A stretch of DNA of 64,000 nucleotides from Gammaproteobacteria bacterium (GCA_023381645.1 JAMCRJ010000051.1:79638-143637); one strand, 5' to 3'. Shown: positions 47,320 to 58,771, numbered from the stretch's first letter. Numbers and translations are program-made. Notes: a model not told the origin generated them from the letters alone.

Positions 47320-49674
47320 TCAACCGTGCCGGGCGCGAACCTGGCGGGCAGCCTCGACCATATTCTCCAGTGCCGGGGTAACTTCCGCCCACTTGCGGGT
47401 TTTCAGGCCACAGTCGGGATTGATCCAGAGGCGTTCGGCGGGGACCACTTTAACCGCCTTCTCCATCAGACCCACCATCTCTTCGACGCTGGGGACGCGG
47501 GGGGAGTGGATGTCGTAGACGCCCGGTCCGATTTCGTTGGGGTAGTTGAAGGTTGCGAAGGCGTCCAGCAGCTCCATCTGCGAACGGGAAGTCTCGATGG
47601 TGATGACGTCAGCATCCATGGCCGCAATGGCGGGCAGAATGTCGTTGAACTCCGAGTAACACATGTGTGTGTGAATCTGGACGTCATCGGGGGCGATCTG
47701 CGCCGAAATCCGGAAGGCGCGGGAGGCCCACTCGAGGTAGTGGGCCCAATCCTTGCGCTTGAGGGGCAAACCCTCACGGTAGGCCGGTTCATCGATCTGG
47801 ATGATGCCGATGCCTGCGTCGATCAGGTCCCTGACCTCATCACGGATGGCCAGGGCGATCTGCAGTGCAGTACGTTCCCGGGGTTGGTCATCACGGACGA
47901 AAGACCATTGCAGGATGGTCACCGGACCCGTGAGCATACCCTTCATGGGCCGCTGGGTGAGAGACTGGGCGTACTTGCTCCAGGCTACCGTCATCGGAGC
48001 GGGGCGGGAGACGTCGCCGAAAATCAGCGGCGGTTTGACGTAGCGTGAACCATAGCTCTGCACCCAGCCATGACGGGTAAAGGCGAAACCAGCGAGCTGC
48101 TCACCAAAGTATTCGACCATATCGTTACGTTCCGGTTCACCGTGGACGGGTACGTCGATGCCCAGACGTTCCTGTTCCTTCACCACCAGGGCGATTTCCG
48201 CTTCCATGGCTTTCTGATAATCGGCGTTGCTCAACTCACCCTTGCGATTCTGCAGGCGGGCTTTACGGATCTCGGGAGTCTGCGGGAAACTGCCGATACT
48301 GGTGGTGGGGAAGGTGGGCAGTTTGAAACGGGTGCGCTGCGCGGCTTCGCGGATGGGGAAAGGGCTCTTGCGCCGACCATTATCCTGACCCAGTCCCTCC
48401 AGACGCTGGGCGACCACCGGATTGTGAATGCGTGGTGAGCTTTTGCGTGAGGCGACGGCTGCGCGGGCAGCGGCCAGTTCCTGTGCCACCGACTCGACAC
48501 CTTCGTTCAGCGCGCGTCCGATGATGGCGACTTCGTCCAGTTTCTGTACGGAGAAGGACAGCCAAGACTTGAGTTCGGCGTCCAGATCGGTTTCCTGCTC
48601 CAAGTCTACCGGAGTGTGCAGCAGGCTGCAGGACGGCGCCACCCAGAGGCGATCACCGAGTTGTTGGTGAACGGGTTGCAGCAGTTCCAGAGCAGCGTCC
48701 AGATCGGCGCGCCAGACGTTACGGCCATCGACGACGCCAAGGGAGAGCACCTTGTCAGCGGGGTAATCGCTGAGGAAACTGTTCAGTTGCTGCGGTGCAC
48801 GGCGTAGATCCAGGTGCATGCCCGCTACCGGCAGCGCCTTCAGTGCTTTGGCATGGTCGGCGACGGAATCAAAATAGGTCGCCAGCAGCACCTTGGGCGT
48901 CTTGTCCCGGCGCAGCGTCTGGTATGCGGATTCCAGTGCCTTGACCCATTCCTGGGGAAGATCGAGGGCGAGGGCGGGCTCGTCGATCTGTACCCATTCG
49001 ACACCCATTTCCGCCAGACGCGCGAGTATCTCGGCATAAATCGGCAGGACCTTGGGCAGCAGGGTCAGCCGGTCAAAACAAGCTGTCCCGACCGGGGCGC
49101 CATGGCCATGACAGGCGCTGTCATCGTGATGATGCTGCGCTTCATGGTGCGCTTCTGCATTCAGGTCTTTTTCCTTGCCCAGCCACAGATAAGTGATGGG
49201 GCCGACCAGTACGGGTTTGGCCTTGAGACCCAAGGACTGCACCTCTTTCACCTGATCAAAAAGACGTTCGCTGCTGAGGCGGAAATCCATCCCCTCGTGG
49301 AACTCGGGGACGATGAAGTGATAGTTGGCATCGAACCACTTGGTCATTTCCATGGCTGGCTGGGTGGCGGAGCCGCGGGCCATGGCAAAAAAGGTGTCCA
49401 GACCGACCTGACCGCCGGCGAAGCCGTAACGGGGCGGAATGGCACCGAGGGTGCAGCTCATATCAAGCATGTGGTCGTAAAGGCTGAAATCGCCGACAGG
49501 CACCAGATCCATGCCGCAGTTCTGTTGAATCTGCCAGTGGCGGTCACGTAACTGGGCAGCGCGGGACTGCAATTCCTGCTCGTCAATTTCCCTGGACCAG
49601 AAGCTCTCCAGCGCCTTCTTCAGCTCGCGTTTGTGGCCGATACGGGGAAAACCGAGACTGTGGACCGATGTCAT
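47320..49674 (-). CDS. metE: cobalamin-independent methionine synthase
   Basis: Transfers a methyl group from methyltetrahydrofolate-glutamate to homocysteine. The 784-residue protein has both halves; the C-terminal zinc site is seen in HTHMCYSEF and in [11 protein letters not shown]. Between [13 protein letters not shown] and [14 protein letters not shown] it carries an unusual His-rich insert at 176-192 ([17 protein letters not shown]). ATG 49674 has GAGGAG 8 bases upstream; it matches the family start [12 protein letters not shown] terminator follows. Its neighbours upstream are ubiE, a GST and metXW. Confidence 0.95.
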   Translation of the reverse strand: MTSVHSLGFPRIGHKRELKKALESFWSREIDEQELQSRAAQLRDRHWQIQQNCGMDLVPVGDFSLYDHMLDMSCTLGAIPPRYGFAGGQVGLDTFFAMARGSATQPAMEMTKWFDANYHFIVPEFHEGMDFRLSSERLFDQVKEVQSLGLKAKPVLVGPITYLWLGKEKDLNAEAHHEAQHHHDDSACHGHGAPVGTACFDRLTLLPKVLPIYAEILARLAEMGVEWVQIDEPALALDLPQEWVKALESAYQTLRRDKTPKVLLATYFDSVADHAKALKALPVAGMHLDLRRAPQQLNSFLSDYPADKVLSLGVVDGRNVWRADLDAALELLQPVHQQLGDRLWVAPSCSLLHTPVDLEQETDLDAELKSWLSFSVQKLDEVAIIGRALNEGVESVAQELAAARAAVASRKSSPRIHNPVVAQRLEGLGQDNGRRKSPFPIREAAQRTRFKLPTFPTTSIGSFPQTPEIRKARLQNRKGELSNADYQKAMEAEIALVVKEQERLGIDVPVHGEPERNDMVEYFGEQLAGFAFTRHGWVQSYGSRYVKPPLIFGDVSRPAPMTVAWSKYAQSLTQRPMKGMLTGPVTILQWSFVRDDQPRERTALQIALAIRDEVRDLIDAGIGIIQIDEPAYREGLPLKRKDWAHYLEWASRAFRISAQIAPDDVQIHTHMCYSEFNDILPAIAAMDADVITIETSRSQMELLDAFATFNYPNEIGPGVYDIHSPRVPSVEEMVGLMEKAVKVVPAERLWINPDCGLKTRKWAEVTPALENMVEAARQVRARHG

Positions 49675-49769
49675 GGGCAATACTCCTCTGCGAAAATTGC
49701 CGCCATCATGCCCTGCCATGTCGGCGGGCTCAAGAGGGAATTTTTAGGCGTGGTGATGAAAAGCATTCA

Positions 49770-50555
49770 TCAGTCCATCCGGAACCCGCGATGCAGTGCA
49801 ACAATCCCGCCGGAGAGATTGAATATTTCCACCCGCTCCAGCCCGGCATCTTCCATCATCATCTTGAAGGTTTCCTGATTGGGGAAGCGGCGGATGGATT
49901 CCACCAGATACTGGTAGCTCTCACGGTCTTTGGCCACCAATTCGCCAACGCGCGGCAGCAACCTGAAGGAGTACATATCGTAAATGGTCTGCAAACCCGG
50001 CCAGCGTGGATGGGAGAACTCGAGGATCAATACCCGTCCACCGGTTTTCAGCACGCGATGAATTTCTTTCAGTGCCCTTTCGGGATGGGTCATGTTGCGA
50101 ATGCCGAAAGCCAGGGTGATCAGATCGAATTCGCGGTCAGGGAAGGGCAGATCCTCGGCGTTGGCCTCGACAAATTCCACTCCCGCGATGATGCCTTTGT
50201 CAGCCAGCCGGCTTTCCCCCACGGCCAGCATCTCCGGATTGATGTCCGAGACCACGATGGAGCCGTTGGGCTGCACCCGCGGATAAATGGCGGCGGCCAG
50301 ATCGCCCGTACCACCCGCCAGATCCAGTACCCGCTGCCCTGGTCGGGGCCGGGCGAGATCTACGGTAAAGCGTTTCCACAGGCGGTGGACCCCGAGGGAC
50401 ATGAGATCGTTCATCAGGTCATACTTGCTGGCGACGTTGCTGAAAACCCCCCTGACGAGTTGCTCCTTCTCCGTTTCGGGCACCTCCTGGTAGCCGAAGT
50501 GGGTGGTCGGCACCAGTGCCTGACTCTGTTCCCCGTTTTCGTGATGCGCGCTCAT
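49770..50555 (-). CDS. ubiE: ubiquinone/menaquinone C-methyltransferase
   Basis: SAM-dependent C-methylation of the benzoquinol ring in ubiquinone synthesis. The 261-residue protein has the UbiE signature [19 protein letters not shown], the SAM motif [12 protein letters not shown] and [28 protein letters not shown]. Ubiquinone is the electron acceptor for sulfur and iron respiration, so the gene is central here. ubiB lies at 62 kb. It precedes metE by 95 bases. Confidence 0.94.
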   Translation of the reverse strand: MSAHHENGEQSQALVPTTHFGYQEVPETEKEQLVRGVFSNVASKYDLMNDLMSLGVHRLWKRFTVDLARPRPGQRVLDLAGGTGDLAAAIYPRVQPNGSIVVSDINPEMLAVGESRLADKGIIAGVEFVEANAEDLPFPDREFDLITLAFGIRNMTHPERALKEIHRVLKTGGRVLILEFSHPRWPGLQTIYDMYSFRLLPRVGELVAKDRESYQYLVESIRRFPNQETFKMMMEDAGLERVEIFNLSGGIVALHRGFRMD

Positions 50556-50602
50556 ATGGTCTACTCCCCTGTTCTTTGGCGAATTTGTGGTGCGGCGTTG
50601 GC

Positions 50603-51259
50603 TCAGGCAGTACGCAAAAACAGACTGCCTCTCTCACTGATATAGTTGCGCAGACGATCGGGGAAGTCCGCAGTCACCGATCCGGCCACTTCCGGCAGCT
50701 CCATGAGCAATGCCGTCAAGCGTCGCAGTTTGCCCAAGGATTCCCAGCGCGGCAACGGGCGCAGGGCATGGAGGACTTCCATGCGCATGAACAGGGGGGC
50801 CAATGCGGCGTCTATCAGGCTGAAATCGTCGCCGGCGAAGAACGCGCCGTTTCCCATGGCCTTGTCCAGTCGTTCCAGCTTATCAAAAAGCTGACGACTG
50901 GCGGCGGTAAAACGCTCTTCTCCCTGAGCGACCATCATCTGCATCTGATCGCCCAGTATTTCGCTGCCGAAAGCAATCCAGGCGCGGTGCTGCGCCCGTT
51001 CCAGCGGGTCGGCAGGATGCAGCACGGGGGCGATGGTTTCGTCCAGATATTCATTGATGACCTGCGAATCGAAAAGTACGGTGTGTTCATCGATCTTCAG
51101 GCAGGGAACCTTGCCCAGGGGCGACAGGGCCAGAAACCACTCCGGCTTATGCGACAGATCAATGTGGGTAAGAGTGAAGCCCACCTGCTTGTGGAGCAGG
51201 GTGATGATGGAGCGCTGCACGTAAGGGCAGAGGGGAAAGCTGATGAGTTCCAGTGGCAT
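50603..51259 (-). CDS. glutathione S-transferase family protein (SspA/omega-like)
   Basis: A 218-residue protein with a thioredoxin-like N-terminal domain that begins [13 protein letters not shown], so the catalytic-site residue is Cys11, as in omega and SspA-like GSTs, then [11 protein letters not shown] (cis-Pro) and [12 protein letters not shown] (glutathione gamma-glutamyl site), and an all-helical C-terminal domain. Thiol transfer or dehydroascorbate-type chemistry is likelier than classic conjugation. It lies between metW and ubiE. Stringent-starvation SspA is an alternative, but the rpoZ/rplM-type neighbours of SspA are absent. Confidence 0.75.
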   Translation of the reverse strand: MPLELISFPLCPYVQRSIITLLHKQVGFTLTHIDLSHKPEWFLALSPLGKVPCLKIDEHTVLFDSQVINEYLDETIAPVLHPADPLERAQHRAWIAFGSEILGDQMQMMVAQGEERFTAASRQLFDKLERLDKAMGNGAFFAGDDFSLIDAALAPLFMRMEVLHALRPLPRWESLGKLRRLTALLMELPEVAGSVTADFPDRLRNYISERGSLFLRTA

Positions 51260-51278
51260 GGCGTTCTCCTGCAGCGGG

Positions 51279-51884
51279 TCAGCGCGCCATCAGGGCGCAA
51301 CGATAGAGGGCGACCTCGCCAAAAAGATTGGGCAACAGCCGGTTGCGCCAGGTTTCGCGACGCAGATCGTTCAGTACGACCCGCTGATGGACGGCAATCC
51401 CGTTATCATGGCACAGCGATTCGAAATCACGGATCGTACACAGATGGATATTCGGCGTATCGTACCACGTATGGGGCAAAACATCCGTCATGGGCATGCG
51501 GCCGCAGATACCCAGTTGCCAGCGCGCGTGCCAGTGCCCCATGTTGGGAAAGGTGACGATGACCTCGCGTCCCACCCGCAGCATCTCCAGCAGCAGTTCG
51601 CGCGGGTAGGTTGTGGCTTGCAGGGTCAGGGAAAGGACTACCGTATCGACGCTTTGATCGGCAAAGTTACGCAAACCTTGATCGAGATCCTGCTGAATCA
51701 CCGGTATGCCGCGGCGTATGGCCGCCACCACCCTCGCCTCCTCGATTTCCACGCCATAGCCTTGCACACCTTTTTCAGCGCGCAGGTAAGCCAACAGTTC
51801 GCCTTCCCCGCAACCCAGATCGAGGATACGGCTCCGGGGTGCAATCCAGTCGGCGATAATCGCCAGGTCCTTACGCAGGGTCAT
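51279..51884 (-). CDS. metW: methionine biosynthesis protein MetW
   Basis: A 201-residue methyltransferase-fold protein with [15 protein letters not shown] (SAM-like motif) and [47 protein letters not shown], the MetW signature. MetW is found with MetX and is needed for full homoserine acyltransferase activity in some proteobacteria; its own reaction is unclear. Its start overlaps the metX stop by 4 bases, as is usual for metXW. Confidence 0.92.
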   Translation of the reverse strand: MTLRKDLAIIADWIAPRSRILDLGCGEGELLAYLRAEKGVQGYGVEIEEARVVAAIRRGIPVIQQDLDQGLRNFADQSVDTVVLSLTLQATTYPRELLLEMLRVGREVIVTFPNMGHWHARWQLGICGRMPMTDVLPHTWYDTPNIHLCTIRDFESLCHDNGIAVHQRVVLNDLRRETWRNRLLPNLFGEVALYRCALMAR

Positions 51885-53035
51885 GCGCCGACCTCTTCAG
51901 CAACCCGCCCCAGATAGGTGCCCAGCACTGCCACGTATTGGGGGATGGGCATCAGGAAAGAATCGTGACCATGCTCCGCCTCGATCTCCGCATAACTGAC
52001 GTCCCGGTTACAGGTATACAGGGCTTGCACGATTTCACGGGAGCGTTCCGGAGAGAAGCGCCAGTCTGAACTGAAGGAAATCACCAGAAAGTTTGCCCGA
52101 GTGGAGGCAAAGGCCTCGGCCAGATTGCCCCCCCAGGTGCTGGCCGGATCAAAATAGTCCAAGGCCTTGGTGATATAAAGGTAGCTGTTGGCATCAAAGC
52201 GCTCCACAAAGCTGGAGCCCTGATAACGCAGATAACTCTCCACTTCGAAATCCACGTCGAAGCCGAAGGAGAATGCCTTGCCGCCACGGGTGTCGCGGCC
52301 GAATTTGGTACGCATGGCGTTGTCGGAGAGATAGGTGATATGGCCGATCATGCGTGCCAGCGACAGGCCGCGACGCGGTTTGGTGTTGTGCGCATAATAA
52401 CGGCCATTATAAAACTCCGGATCCGTCATGATGGCTTGCCGGCAAACCTCGTTGAAGGCGATGTTCTGGGCGGTGAGCTTGGGTGCGGCGGCGATGACCA
52501 CGGCATGCCGCAGGCGCTCCGGATAATCCATGCTCCACTGCATCACCTGCATGCCGCCGAGGCTGCCTCCCACAACGGCGGCCCACTGTTCAATGCCCAG
52601 ATAGTCCGCCAGTTCGGCCTGGGTTTTGACCCAGTCGCGCACGGTGACCATGGGAAAATCCAATCCCCAGGGTGCACCGGTTTCCGGATTGGTGCTGGCT
52701 GGGCCGGTGGACCCCTTGCAGGAGCCGATGAAGTTGGCGCAGACAAAGAAAAACCGCTCCGTATCCATGGCCTTTCCCGGTCCCAGCAAGTGATCCCACC
52801 AGCCGGGTTTGCGATCGTCCATGCTGTGATAGCCGGCTGCGTGGTGGTCGCCGGAAAGGGCATGGCAGAGCAGTATGGCGTTGCTCCGCTGCGCATTGAG
52901 TGTGCCGTAGGTCTCATAGGCAAGGGTGTAGCCGGGCAGGCAGCGCCCGCACTCCAGCTCCAGAGGTGCCGAAAAGGTCACAGTCTGCGGGGTCACCAGT
53001 CCAACGGAATCGGCGGGTATCTCTACTGGCATCAT
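51881..53035 (-). CDS. metX: homoserine O-acyltransferase
   Basis: Activates homoserine with an acyl-CoA (acetyl or succinyl) for sulfur assimilation into methionine. The 384-residue alpha/beta hydrolase has the nucleophile Ser in [14 protein letters not shown], the conserved [14 protein letters not shown] and the catalytic His in HGHDSFL. Many MetX proteins paired with MetW in proteobacteria use succinyl-CoA, so acetyl specificity should not be assumed. Two adjacent ATGs (53035 and 53032) are possible; there is no strong ribosome site. A promoter lies at 53065-53093. Confidence 0.93.
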   Translation of the reverse strand: MMPVEIPADSVGLVTPQTVTFSAPLELECGRCLPGYTLAYETYGTLNAQRSNAILLCHALSGDHHAAGYHSMDDRKPGWWDHLLGPGKAMDTERFFFVCANFIGSCKGSTGPASTNPETGAPWGLDFPMVTVRDWVKTQAELADYLGIEQWAAVVGGSLGGMQVMQWSMDYPERLRHAVVIAAAPKLTAQNIAFNEVCRQAIMTDPEFYNGRYYAHNTKPRRGLSLARMIGHITYLSDNAMRTKFGRDTRGGKAFSFGFDVDFEVESYLRYQGSSFVERFDANSYLYITKALDYFDPASTWGGNLAEAFASTRANFLVISFSSDWRFSPERSREIVQALYTCNRDVSYAEIEAEHGHDSFLMPIPQYVAVLGTYLGRVAEEVGA

Positions 53036-53064
53036 GCACTTCGATTTATAGGGAGAGCTGAAAG

Positions 53065-53093
53065 AGTCTAATCGCGCCGGCCGCCAGCGACAA
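53065..53093 (-). promoter_or_regulatory. metX promoter
   Basis: On the minus strand TTGTCG (53093-53088), 17-base spacer, TAGACT (53070-53065). The 13-base tandem repeat starts at the base next to the -35. Confidence 0.5.
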
Positions 53094-53126
53094 GACGTGC
53101 CGGACAGACGTGCCGGACAGGTCCGG
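53094..53126. repeat. 13-base tandem repeat plus palindrome between divergent promoters
   Basis: GACGTGCCGGACA occurs twice in tandem (53094-53106 and 53107-53119), and the second copy merges into the palindrome CCGGAC-AG-GTCCGG (53113-53126). The block lies between the metX and membrane-protein promoters and is a good candidate for a shared regulator site. Confidence 0.6.
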
Positions 53127-53137
53127 GTGCAGGTGTT

Positions 53138-53166
53138 TTGTCATGGCCTCCATTCTTGGCTAAACT
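53138..53166 (+). promoter_or_regulatory. promoter of the 259-residue membrane-protein gene
   Basis: TTGTCA (53138-53143), 17-base spacer, TAAACT (53161-53166). The leader to the TTG start at 53236 would be about 60 bases. Confidence 0.5.
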
Positions 53167-53235
53167 GATCCCTGTGTACCGGCCTGGGACAGGAGTTGCG
53201 CACAGGCCGTTTGTCCTTAGTCCGGGAGCAGCGCT

Positions 53236-54015
53236 TTGGCTTGGAACTGGTTGAATCGAATGATGACCTGGGTGGAAGGTGGAGCCGAGTTGGTAGCGGT
53301 GCGTCCCAAGCATTGGCTTGCCTTCGCGACGGGAGCCCTGATCTTCGCCGCCATTCCCTTCCCGGGTTGGCTTATGGACGCGCTGGCACCGCTGGGACTG
53401 TTGGTCGGTCTGCGCATCGCCGGGCGCAGTGAGGGAGAGGAATACACTCCGCAGCAAACCCGGCATGCACTCCATGTGGCCGTTTTATGGGGCATGGTAT
53501 TCGCGATATTCGGGATGATCTTCGAGTTCGGCCAGGATACGGTAGTGATGGGGGCCATTCTCGCCGGAATTCAGATGCCCTGGAATGACGGGTCTGGTTT
53601 GGGGCAGGGGTTCTGGGGCTGGTGGTTTGCATTCGGCGAGCGACTCTCCAATCTGGCGCTCATGCCCTACTTCTGGTTTTCCCCCGCCTTCTTTGGTATC
53701 GCTCTTGCATTGCATAAAGGACATGGCTGGCTGGAGTCAGAGGTAGAAACCACGCTGACCCTGATTTTCCGGCCGGAGTTGCGCGACCCCCTGATTGCCT
53801 TGTGGGCCGCCATTCTTATCAGCAATGTGCTGATGCCCGCATTTTCTCAGCTTTGGCTCGGACTGGTGGTCTGGGTGCTTGGGCCACCGGTCATTTATGT
53901 GGCCTATCAGGATATTTTTGCGGATAAACAGCGGCCACGCCGTGGCAAGAAAGAAAAGGCGGCACCGAAGTTCGTTCTGCAGGGCCATCCCCAGCCGGTG
54001 CGTATCAAGATCTGA
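53236..54015 (+). CDS. integral membrane protein of unknown function
   Basis: I do not recognise the family. The 259-residue protein has about six hydrophobic segments (near 27-45, 48-60, 78-98, 102-115, 132-160 and 185-225), several Trp-rich stretches (MPWNDGSGLGQGFWGWWFAFGE) and a basic cytoplasmic tail (KQRPRRGKKEKAAPK). The TTG at 53236 has GGGAG 7 bases upstream; the first in-frame ATG (53260) has no ribosome site. It is divergent from metX with an elaborate shared regulatory region and is upstream of glyA by 133 bases. Confidence 0.7.
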   Translation: MAWNWLNRMMTWVEGGAELVAVRPKHWLAFATGALIFAAIPFPGWLMDALAPLGLLVGLRIAGRSEGEEYTPQQTRHALHVAVLWGMVFAIFGMIFEFGQDTVVMGAILAGIQMPWNDGSGLGQGFWGWWFAFGERLSNLALMPYFWFSPAFFGIALALHKGHGWLESEVETTLTLIFRPELRDPLIALWAAILISNVLMPAFSQLWLGLVVWVLGPPVIYVAYQDIFADKQRPRRGKKEKAAPKFVLQGHPQPVRIKI

Positions 54016-54148
54016 GCCGGTGCATGTCCGAAGCGCCGATGCCGGATGAAAGAGATTCATGGGTTATGCCAATTTTTCACCCTTGCCGTGACCGTGTGCA
54101 TCCATTAGTGTTTACGCCTGCTTTTTCTGAAGCCCAAGGAGTTCGGCC

Positions 54149-55393
54149 ATGTTTTCCAAAACCCTGACCATTGCTGATTTTGACCCCGTGCTTTGGGATG
54201 CCATGCGCAAAGAAACTCGGCGCCAGGAGGATCATATCGAGCTCATCGCTTCCGAGAACTATGCCAGCCCCATGGTAATGGCCGCTCAGGGCTCGGTGCT
54301 GACCAACAAATACGCAGAAGGATATCCTGGTAAACGCTACTATGGCGGTTGCGAGTACGTGGATATCGCCGAACAGCTTGCCATGGACCGTGCGCTGGAG
54401 CTTTTTGGCGCTGAACATGCCAACGTCCAGGCTCACTCCGGCTCGCAGGCCAATCAGGCTGTTTACTTGTCCGTGCTCCAGCCCGGCGACAAGATCATGG
54501 GCATGAGTCTTGCCCATGGCGGCCATCTTACCCACGGCGCCAAAGTGAACGTGTCCGGCAAGCTTTTTCAGGTGGCGGCTTACGGCGTGCGCGCGGAAGA
54601 CGGCCGCATCGATTATGACGCCATGGCGGAGCAGGCGGAGCAGGAACGGCCGAAGATGATTGTCGCCGGTGCCAGTGCCTACTCGCGTGTCATCGACTTC
54701 GCCCGCATCGGCGAGATTGCCCGCAGCATCGGCGCCTATCTGCTGGTGGACATGGCACACATCGCCGGCCTTGTGGCCACGGGCCTGCATCCCAGCCCCG
54801 TGCCCCATGCGGATTTTGTCACCACCACCACCCACAAAACCCTGCGCGGTCCTCGCGGCGGATTGATCCTCTGCCGGGAGCAATATGCCAAAAAAGTGAA
54901 CTCCCTGATCTTCCCCGGCTTACAGGGGGGACCGCTGATGCATGTCATTGCTGCCAAGGCTGTCGCCTTCCGTGAAGCTCTGCAGCCGGAGTTCAAGTCC
55001 TATCAGCAACAGGTCATTCATAATGCGCAAACCCTGAGCAAGGTATTGGCCGGGCGTGGTTATGGCGCGGTTTCGGGTGGCACCGACAACCATCTCTTCT
55101 TGCTGAACCTGGGCGAGAAAGTCACGGGTAAAGAGGCGGAAGAGGCGCTGGGACAGGCCAATATCACCGTCAACAAGAATGCCGTGCCCTTCGATATCCG
55201 CCCCCCGGCGGTTACCAGCGGCATCCGGATTGGTACGCCGGCCGCCACCACGCGTGGTTTTGGCGAGTCCGAAATGCATCGCTTGGGTAACGGCATTGCT
55301 GACGTCCTGGATGCGACTGGCGATACTGCCGTCATTGAGCGGGTCCGTGCAGATATGAAGGCACTCTGCCATCAGTTCCCGGTATACGGCTGA
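54149..55393 (+). CDS. glyA: serine hydroxymethyltransferase
   Basis: PLP enzyme that makes glycine and methylene-tetrahydrofolate from serine. The 414-residue protein has the PLP lysine Lys230 in [33 protein letters not shown] near residue 55 and the C-terminal [24 protein letters not shown] precedes the ATG. It heads the conserved run glyA-nrdR-ribD-ribE-ribB-ribH-nusB. One-carbon units from it also feed metE. No glycine riboswitch is evident in the 133-base leader. Confidence 0.97.
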   Translation: MFSKTLTIADFDPVLWDAMRKETRRQEDHIELIASENYASPMVMAAQGSVLTNKYAEGYPGKRYYGGCEYVDIAEQLAMDRALELFGAEHANVQAHSGSQANQAVYLSVLQPGDKIMGMSLAHGGHLTHGAKVNVSGKLFQVAAYGVRAEDGRIDYDAMAEQAEQERPKMIVAGASAYSRVIDFARIGEIARSIGAYLLVDMAHIAGLVATGLHPSPVPHADFVTTTTHKTLRGPRGGLILCREQYAKKVNSLIFPGLQGGPLMHVIAAKAVAFREALQPEFKSYQQQVIHNAQTLSKVLAGRGYGAVSGGTDNHLFLLNLGEKVTGKEAEEALGQANITVNKNAVPFDIRPPAVTSGIRIGTPAATTRGFGESEMHRLGNGIADVLDATGDTAVIERVRADMKALCHQFPVYG

Positions 55394-55399
55394 GTATTC

Positions 55400-55891
55400 G
55401 TGCACTGCCCGTTCTGTGCCTATGCGGATACCCGTGTGGTGGATTCCCGCCTTGCGGATGATGGTGGAAGTGTACGACGGCGGCGTGAATGTCCCCAGTG
55501 CGCGCAACGCTTTACTACCTTTGAACGGGCGGAACTGGCGTTGCCTGTGGTTGTCAAGACCGACGGGCGGCGTGAATCCTTCAATGAAGACAAGCTCCAG
55601 CGGGGTCTGACCCGGGCATTGAGCAAGAGGCCAGTAGCCACCGCGCGGGTGGATGCTGCAGTACGGATGATCCAACGCCGTATCCGCGAACGCGGTGAGC
55701 GGGAGATCCCGGCGCGCCTCATCGGCGAACTGGTGATGGAGTCCCTACGTGACCTCGATCCCGTCGCCTATGTGCGTTTTGCCTCTGTTTACAGGCGCTT
55801 TGAGGATGTCGATGCGTTCAGCGCGGAGATTGCGCGGATGAAGGAGGCGGAGCTCCCCGACGGGGGAGACGATTTGAATCGTGGCGACTGA
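55400..55891 (+). CDS. nrdR: transcriptional repressor NrdR
   Basis: Nucleotide-sensing repressor of ribonucleotide reductase genes. The 163-residue protein has the zinc ribbon Cys3, Cys6, Cys31, Cys34 (MHCPFC, CPQC) followed by an ATP-cone domain (about 48-138; [16 protein letters not shown]). The start is a GTG at 55400, fixed by the zinc ribbon, 6 bases after the glyA stop. It overlaps ribD by 11 bases. The tail after residue 150 is not conserved. Confidence 0.95.
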   Translation: MHCPFCAYADTRVVDSRLADDGGSVRRRRECPQCAQRFTTFERAELALPVVVKTDGRRESFNEDKLQRGLTRALSKRPVATARVDAAVRMIQRRIRERGEREIPARLIGELVMESLRDLDPVAYVRFASVYRRFEDVDAFSAEIARMKEAELPDGGDDLNRGD

Positions 55892-56981
55892 GCAGGATCT
55901 TGCCTTCATGGCTGAGGCCCTGGTGCTTGCGGAGCAGGGCCTGTACAGCGTGCATCCCAATCCCTGTGTTGGGGCCGTTCTGGTCAAAGATGGACGCGTC
56001 ATCGGGCGGGGTGCTCACCTGCAAGCTGGTGAGCCGCATGCGGAGGTTCTTGCGCTGGAAGAGGCGGGTGCTGCTGCGCGCGGCGCTACGGCTTATGTGA
56101 CTCTGGAACCTTGCAGTCACTATGGCCGTACGCCGCCCTGTGCGGATGCGCTGATTGCCGCAGGTGTCGCGCGGGTGGTGATTGCCATGCGCGACCCCAA
56201 TCCTCTGGTGGCGGGGCGCGGCGTGGAACGTTTGCGCGCAGCCGGCGTGGTGGCTGAAGAGGGTTGCCTGGAAGCGGCGGCAGAAGCCTTGAATCCTGGA
56301 TTTTTGCGACGGATGCGCCATGGCCGCCCCTGGATGCGGCTCAAGCAGGCCATGAGCCTGGACGGCCGGGTGGCGCTCGCCAACGGACAAAGCCAATGGC
56401 TGACCGGGGAGGCGGCGCGCGCGGATGTGCAGCAGGAGCGGGCGCGCGCCAGTGCCATTCTTGTCGGCATCGGCACGGTGCTGGCGGATAATCCGCGCCT
56501 AGCACCACGCCTGGAAACTCCCCTGCGGCGCTATCCGGTGAAAGTCATCGTGGACAGCCATCTGCGCACGCCGCCGGATGCGACGCTTTTTGGTACACCT
56601 GGTGCGGTATGGATTTTTCATCGGCAGGATGCTCCTGTTGCCGCCCGGGCGGCGCTGCGCGCTGCTGGTGCGGAGTTGCTGTTCTGTCGCAGCACGGCAC
56701 AGGGACTGGACTGGCAGGAAGTGACGGGCATGCTGGCAGAGCGGCAGATCAACGAGGTGCTGGTCGAAGCGGGGCCTGGCGTCGCTGCTTCCCTGTTCGC
56801 CGCTGGCCTGATCGACGAATGGCTGCTTTATGTGGCACCGCTGCTGCTCGGGCGGGATGCGCGGCCGGTGCTCGCCACCGGCCCCTATTCGGATCTCGCA
56901 GAGGTCCCGCGCTGGTCGGTGATCCAAAGCTCCCGATTGGGCAACGATATCAAATGGACATTGCGTCCACAGGAGCGATAG
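55881..56981 (+). CDS. ribD: bifunctional riboflavin deaminase/reductase
   Basis: Deaminates and then reduces the pyrimidine intermediate in riboflavin synthesis. The N-terminal deaminase domain has the zinc site His53-Ala-Glu55 (PHAEV) with Cys78 and Cys87 ([13 protein letters not shown]); the C-terminal reductase domain runs about 148-366, with [12 protein letters not shown] and NEVLVEAGP. The start is a GTG overlapping nrdR. At 366 residues both domains are complete. Confidence 0.95.
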   Translation: MATEQDLAFMAEALVLAEQGLYSVHPNPCVGAVLVKDGRVIGRGAHLQAGEPHAEVLALEEAGAAARGATAYVTLEPCSHYGRTPPCADALIAAGVARVVIAMRDPNPLVAGRGVERLRAAGVVAEEGCLEAAAEALNPGFLRRMRHGRPWMRLKQAMSLDGRVALANGQSQWLTGEAARADVQQERARASAILVGIGTVLADNPRLAPRLETPLRRYPVKVIVDSHLRTPPDATLFGTPGAVWIFHRQDAPVAARAALRAAGAELLFCRSTAQGLDWQEVTGMLAERQINEVLVEAGPGVAASLFAAGLIDEWLLYVAPLLLGRDARPVLATGPYSDLAEVPRWSVIQSSRLGNDIKWTLRPQER

Positions 56982-56984
56982 GCG

Positions 56985-57641
56985 ATGTTTACCGGTATCA
57001 TTCAGGCCTTGGGCCAGATTCGCGGGATGCAGACACGGGATGGCGACCTGCGGATGATCGTTGCCGTCGGAAGACTTGATCTCGGAGACGTCGGGTTGGG
57101 CGACAGTATTGCGGTTTCCGGCGCCTGCCTGACGGTGGTGGAAGTCCAGCGCGACGCCTTTGCCGTCGATGTCTCCCGCGAAACTCTCGATAAAACCATT
57201 CTTGGACATCTTCAGGTGGGCAGTCCGGTCAATCTGGAAAAAGCGCTGCGCCTGTCAGATCGCCTGGGAGGGCATCTGGTTGCTGGCCATGTGGACGGTG
57301 TTGGACAGATTCACGAAGTGAGCGCCTCGGGACGCTCGCAAGTATTTGCCATCGCCGCACCTCCAGACCTGCTACGCTATGTTGCCGCCAAAGGCAGCGT
57401 CTGCGTGGACGGCATCAGCCTGACCGTCAACGCGCTCCGAGGCGACCTGTTCATGCTCAATCTCATCCCCCATACCCTGGCGCAGACGACGGCCGCGCAG
57501 TGGCGGCTGGGGCAGTCTGTCAATCTGGAGGTGGACCTCCTTGCGCGCTATCTGGAACGCTGGGTGGCCACAGACCCTGGGTCCGGGTTAAAATCAGCGA
57601 TCGATCGTGATTCACTCGCCGCAAAAGGGTTTCCGGTATGA
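56985..57641 (+). CDS. ribE: riboflavin synthase alpha chain
   Basis: Dismutates two 6,7-dimethyl-8-ribityllumazines to riboflavin. The 218-residue protein has two lumazine-binding repeats: [12 protein letters not shown]...[10 protein letters not shown] (1-about 97) and [13 protein letters not shown]...VDGISLTVN (about 98-195). It lies 3 bases after ribD and overlaps the ribB-type gene by 4 bases. Confidence 0.95.
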   Translation: MFTGIIQALGQIRGMQTRDGDLRMIVAVGRLDLGDVGLGDSIAVSGACLTVVEVQRDAFAVDVSRETLDKTILGHLQVGSPVNLEKALRLSDRLGGHLVAGHVDGVGQIHEVSASGRSQVFAIAAPPDLLRYVAAKGSVCVDGISLTVNALRGDLFMLNLIPHTLAQTTAAQWRLGQSVNLEVDLLARYLERWVATDPGSGLKSAIDRDSLAAKGFPV

Positions 57642-58771
57642 GCAGTGTCAGTATAAGTTCCGCAGAGGAGATCATCGCCGACATCGCTGCCGGTCGGATG
57701 GTGATTCTGATGGACGACGAGGGGCGTGAAAACGAAGGTGACCTGATCATGGCGGCGGAGTTTGTGACGCCCGCTGCCATCAACTTCATGGTTTCGCAGG
57801 GGCGTGGTCTAGTGTGCCTGCCGCTCACCCGCGAGCGTTGCGAACGATTGCGTCTCCCGCAGATGGTAGGGCATAACACTGCCAGCCTGGGCACCGCGTT
57901 CACGGTCTCGATTGAGGCTGCCCGCGGTGTTACCACCGGTATTTCCGCTGCTGACCGCGCGGTGACGATTCGGGCGGCCATTGCAGACGAGGCAGGTCCG
58001 GAGGATATCGTGATGCCCGGTCATATTTTCCCCCTGGCCGCAGAACCCGGGGGAGTACTGGTTCGCGCCGGTCATACCGAAGCAGCGGTCGACCTTGCGC
58101 GGCTGGCTGGCTGCAAACCAGCCGGCGTCATCTGCGAAATTCTCAACGCCGACGGCGAAATGGCGCGTTTGCCCGACCTGGTCCCTTATGCTGCGGAACA
58201 TGGCCTTAAAATTGGCACCATTGCCGACCTGATCCGCTATCGCCTGGAACGGGAGCGGATCGTACAGCGGGAGGCGAGTGGCCCGTGGCATACCCCATGT
58301 GGGGACTTCGAACTCCACGTTTATCGTGATTGGGTCGCCCGTGAAACGCATTTTGCCCTGGTTCTTGGCGACCTGGAAGCGTGTGATGAACCCGTACTGG
58401 TACGGGTACAGGTTGGCAAGACGCTGAATGATCTCTTCGCCGGTGAAGCCAGCCCGAATGTCATCGCCTTGCGGCGGATCGCTGCAGAAGGTCGTGGCGT
58501 GCTGGTCTATCTCCACCATCAGGAGAGTGTCGAAGAACTCCTGCGCGAGATCGCCGCATTGCCTGAAAAGCCCAAGGGGCCCGGTCAGGCGGGCGACGCC
58601 GGACGGGTTCTGCGCACCTTTGGCATCGGCGCCCAGATTCTCTCTGATCTGGGGGTGCATCAGGCGGTGGTCCTCAGCGACAGTCAGTTTCAATACCGTG
58701 GTATCGGCGGCTTTGGTCTGGAGATCGTCGGCCAGCGTCCCTTTCTGGAAGTTCCCGAGGATGAGTCATGA
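57638..58771 (+). CDS. ribB: 3,4-dihydroxy-2-butanone 4-phosphate synthase with degenerate GTP cyclohydrolase II domain (RibBX type)
   Basis: The N-terminal half (1-about 205) is a complete DHBP synthase: [25 protein letters not shown] and [21 protein letters not shown]. The C-terminal half has the overall fold of GTP cyclohydrolase II ([43 protein letters not shown]), but where the zinc-binding HSECLTGD...CDCG should be it reads [10 protein letters not shown] with no cysteines. So RibB activity is expected and RibA activity is not; a separate ribA must exist elsewhere. It overlaps ribE and ribH by 4 bases each. Confidence 0.9.
   Translation: MSSVSISSAEEIIADIAAGRMVILMDDEGRENEGDLIMAAEFVTPAAINFMVSQGRGLVCLPLTRERCERLRLPQMVGHNTASLGTAFTVSIEAARGVTTGISAADRAVTIRAAIADEAGPEDIVMPGHIFPLAAEPGGVLVRAGHTEAAVDLARLAGCKPAGVICEILNADGEMARLPDLVPYAAEHGLKIGTIADLIRYRLERERIVQREASGPWHTPCGDFELHVYRDWVARETHFALVLGDLEACDEPVLVRVQVGKTLNDLFAGEASPNVIALRRIAAEGRGVLVYLHHQESVEELLREIAALPEKPKGPGQAGDAGRVLRTFGIGAQILSDLGVHQAVVLSDSQFQYRGIGGFGLEIVGQRPFLEVPEDES

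Noticed and set aside
53036..53235. SAM riboswitch before metX
   Set aside because: The predicted leader is about 25-30 bases, too short for known SAM aptamers; the repeats lie upstream of the promoter.
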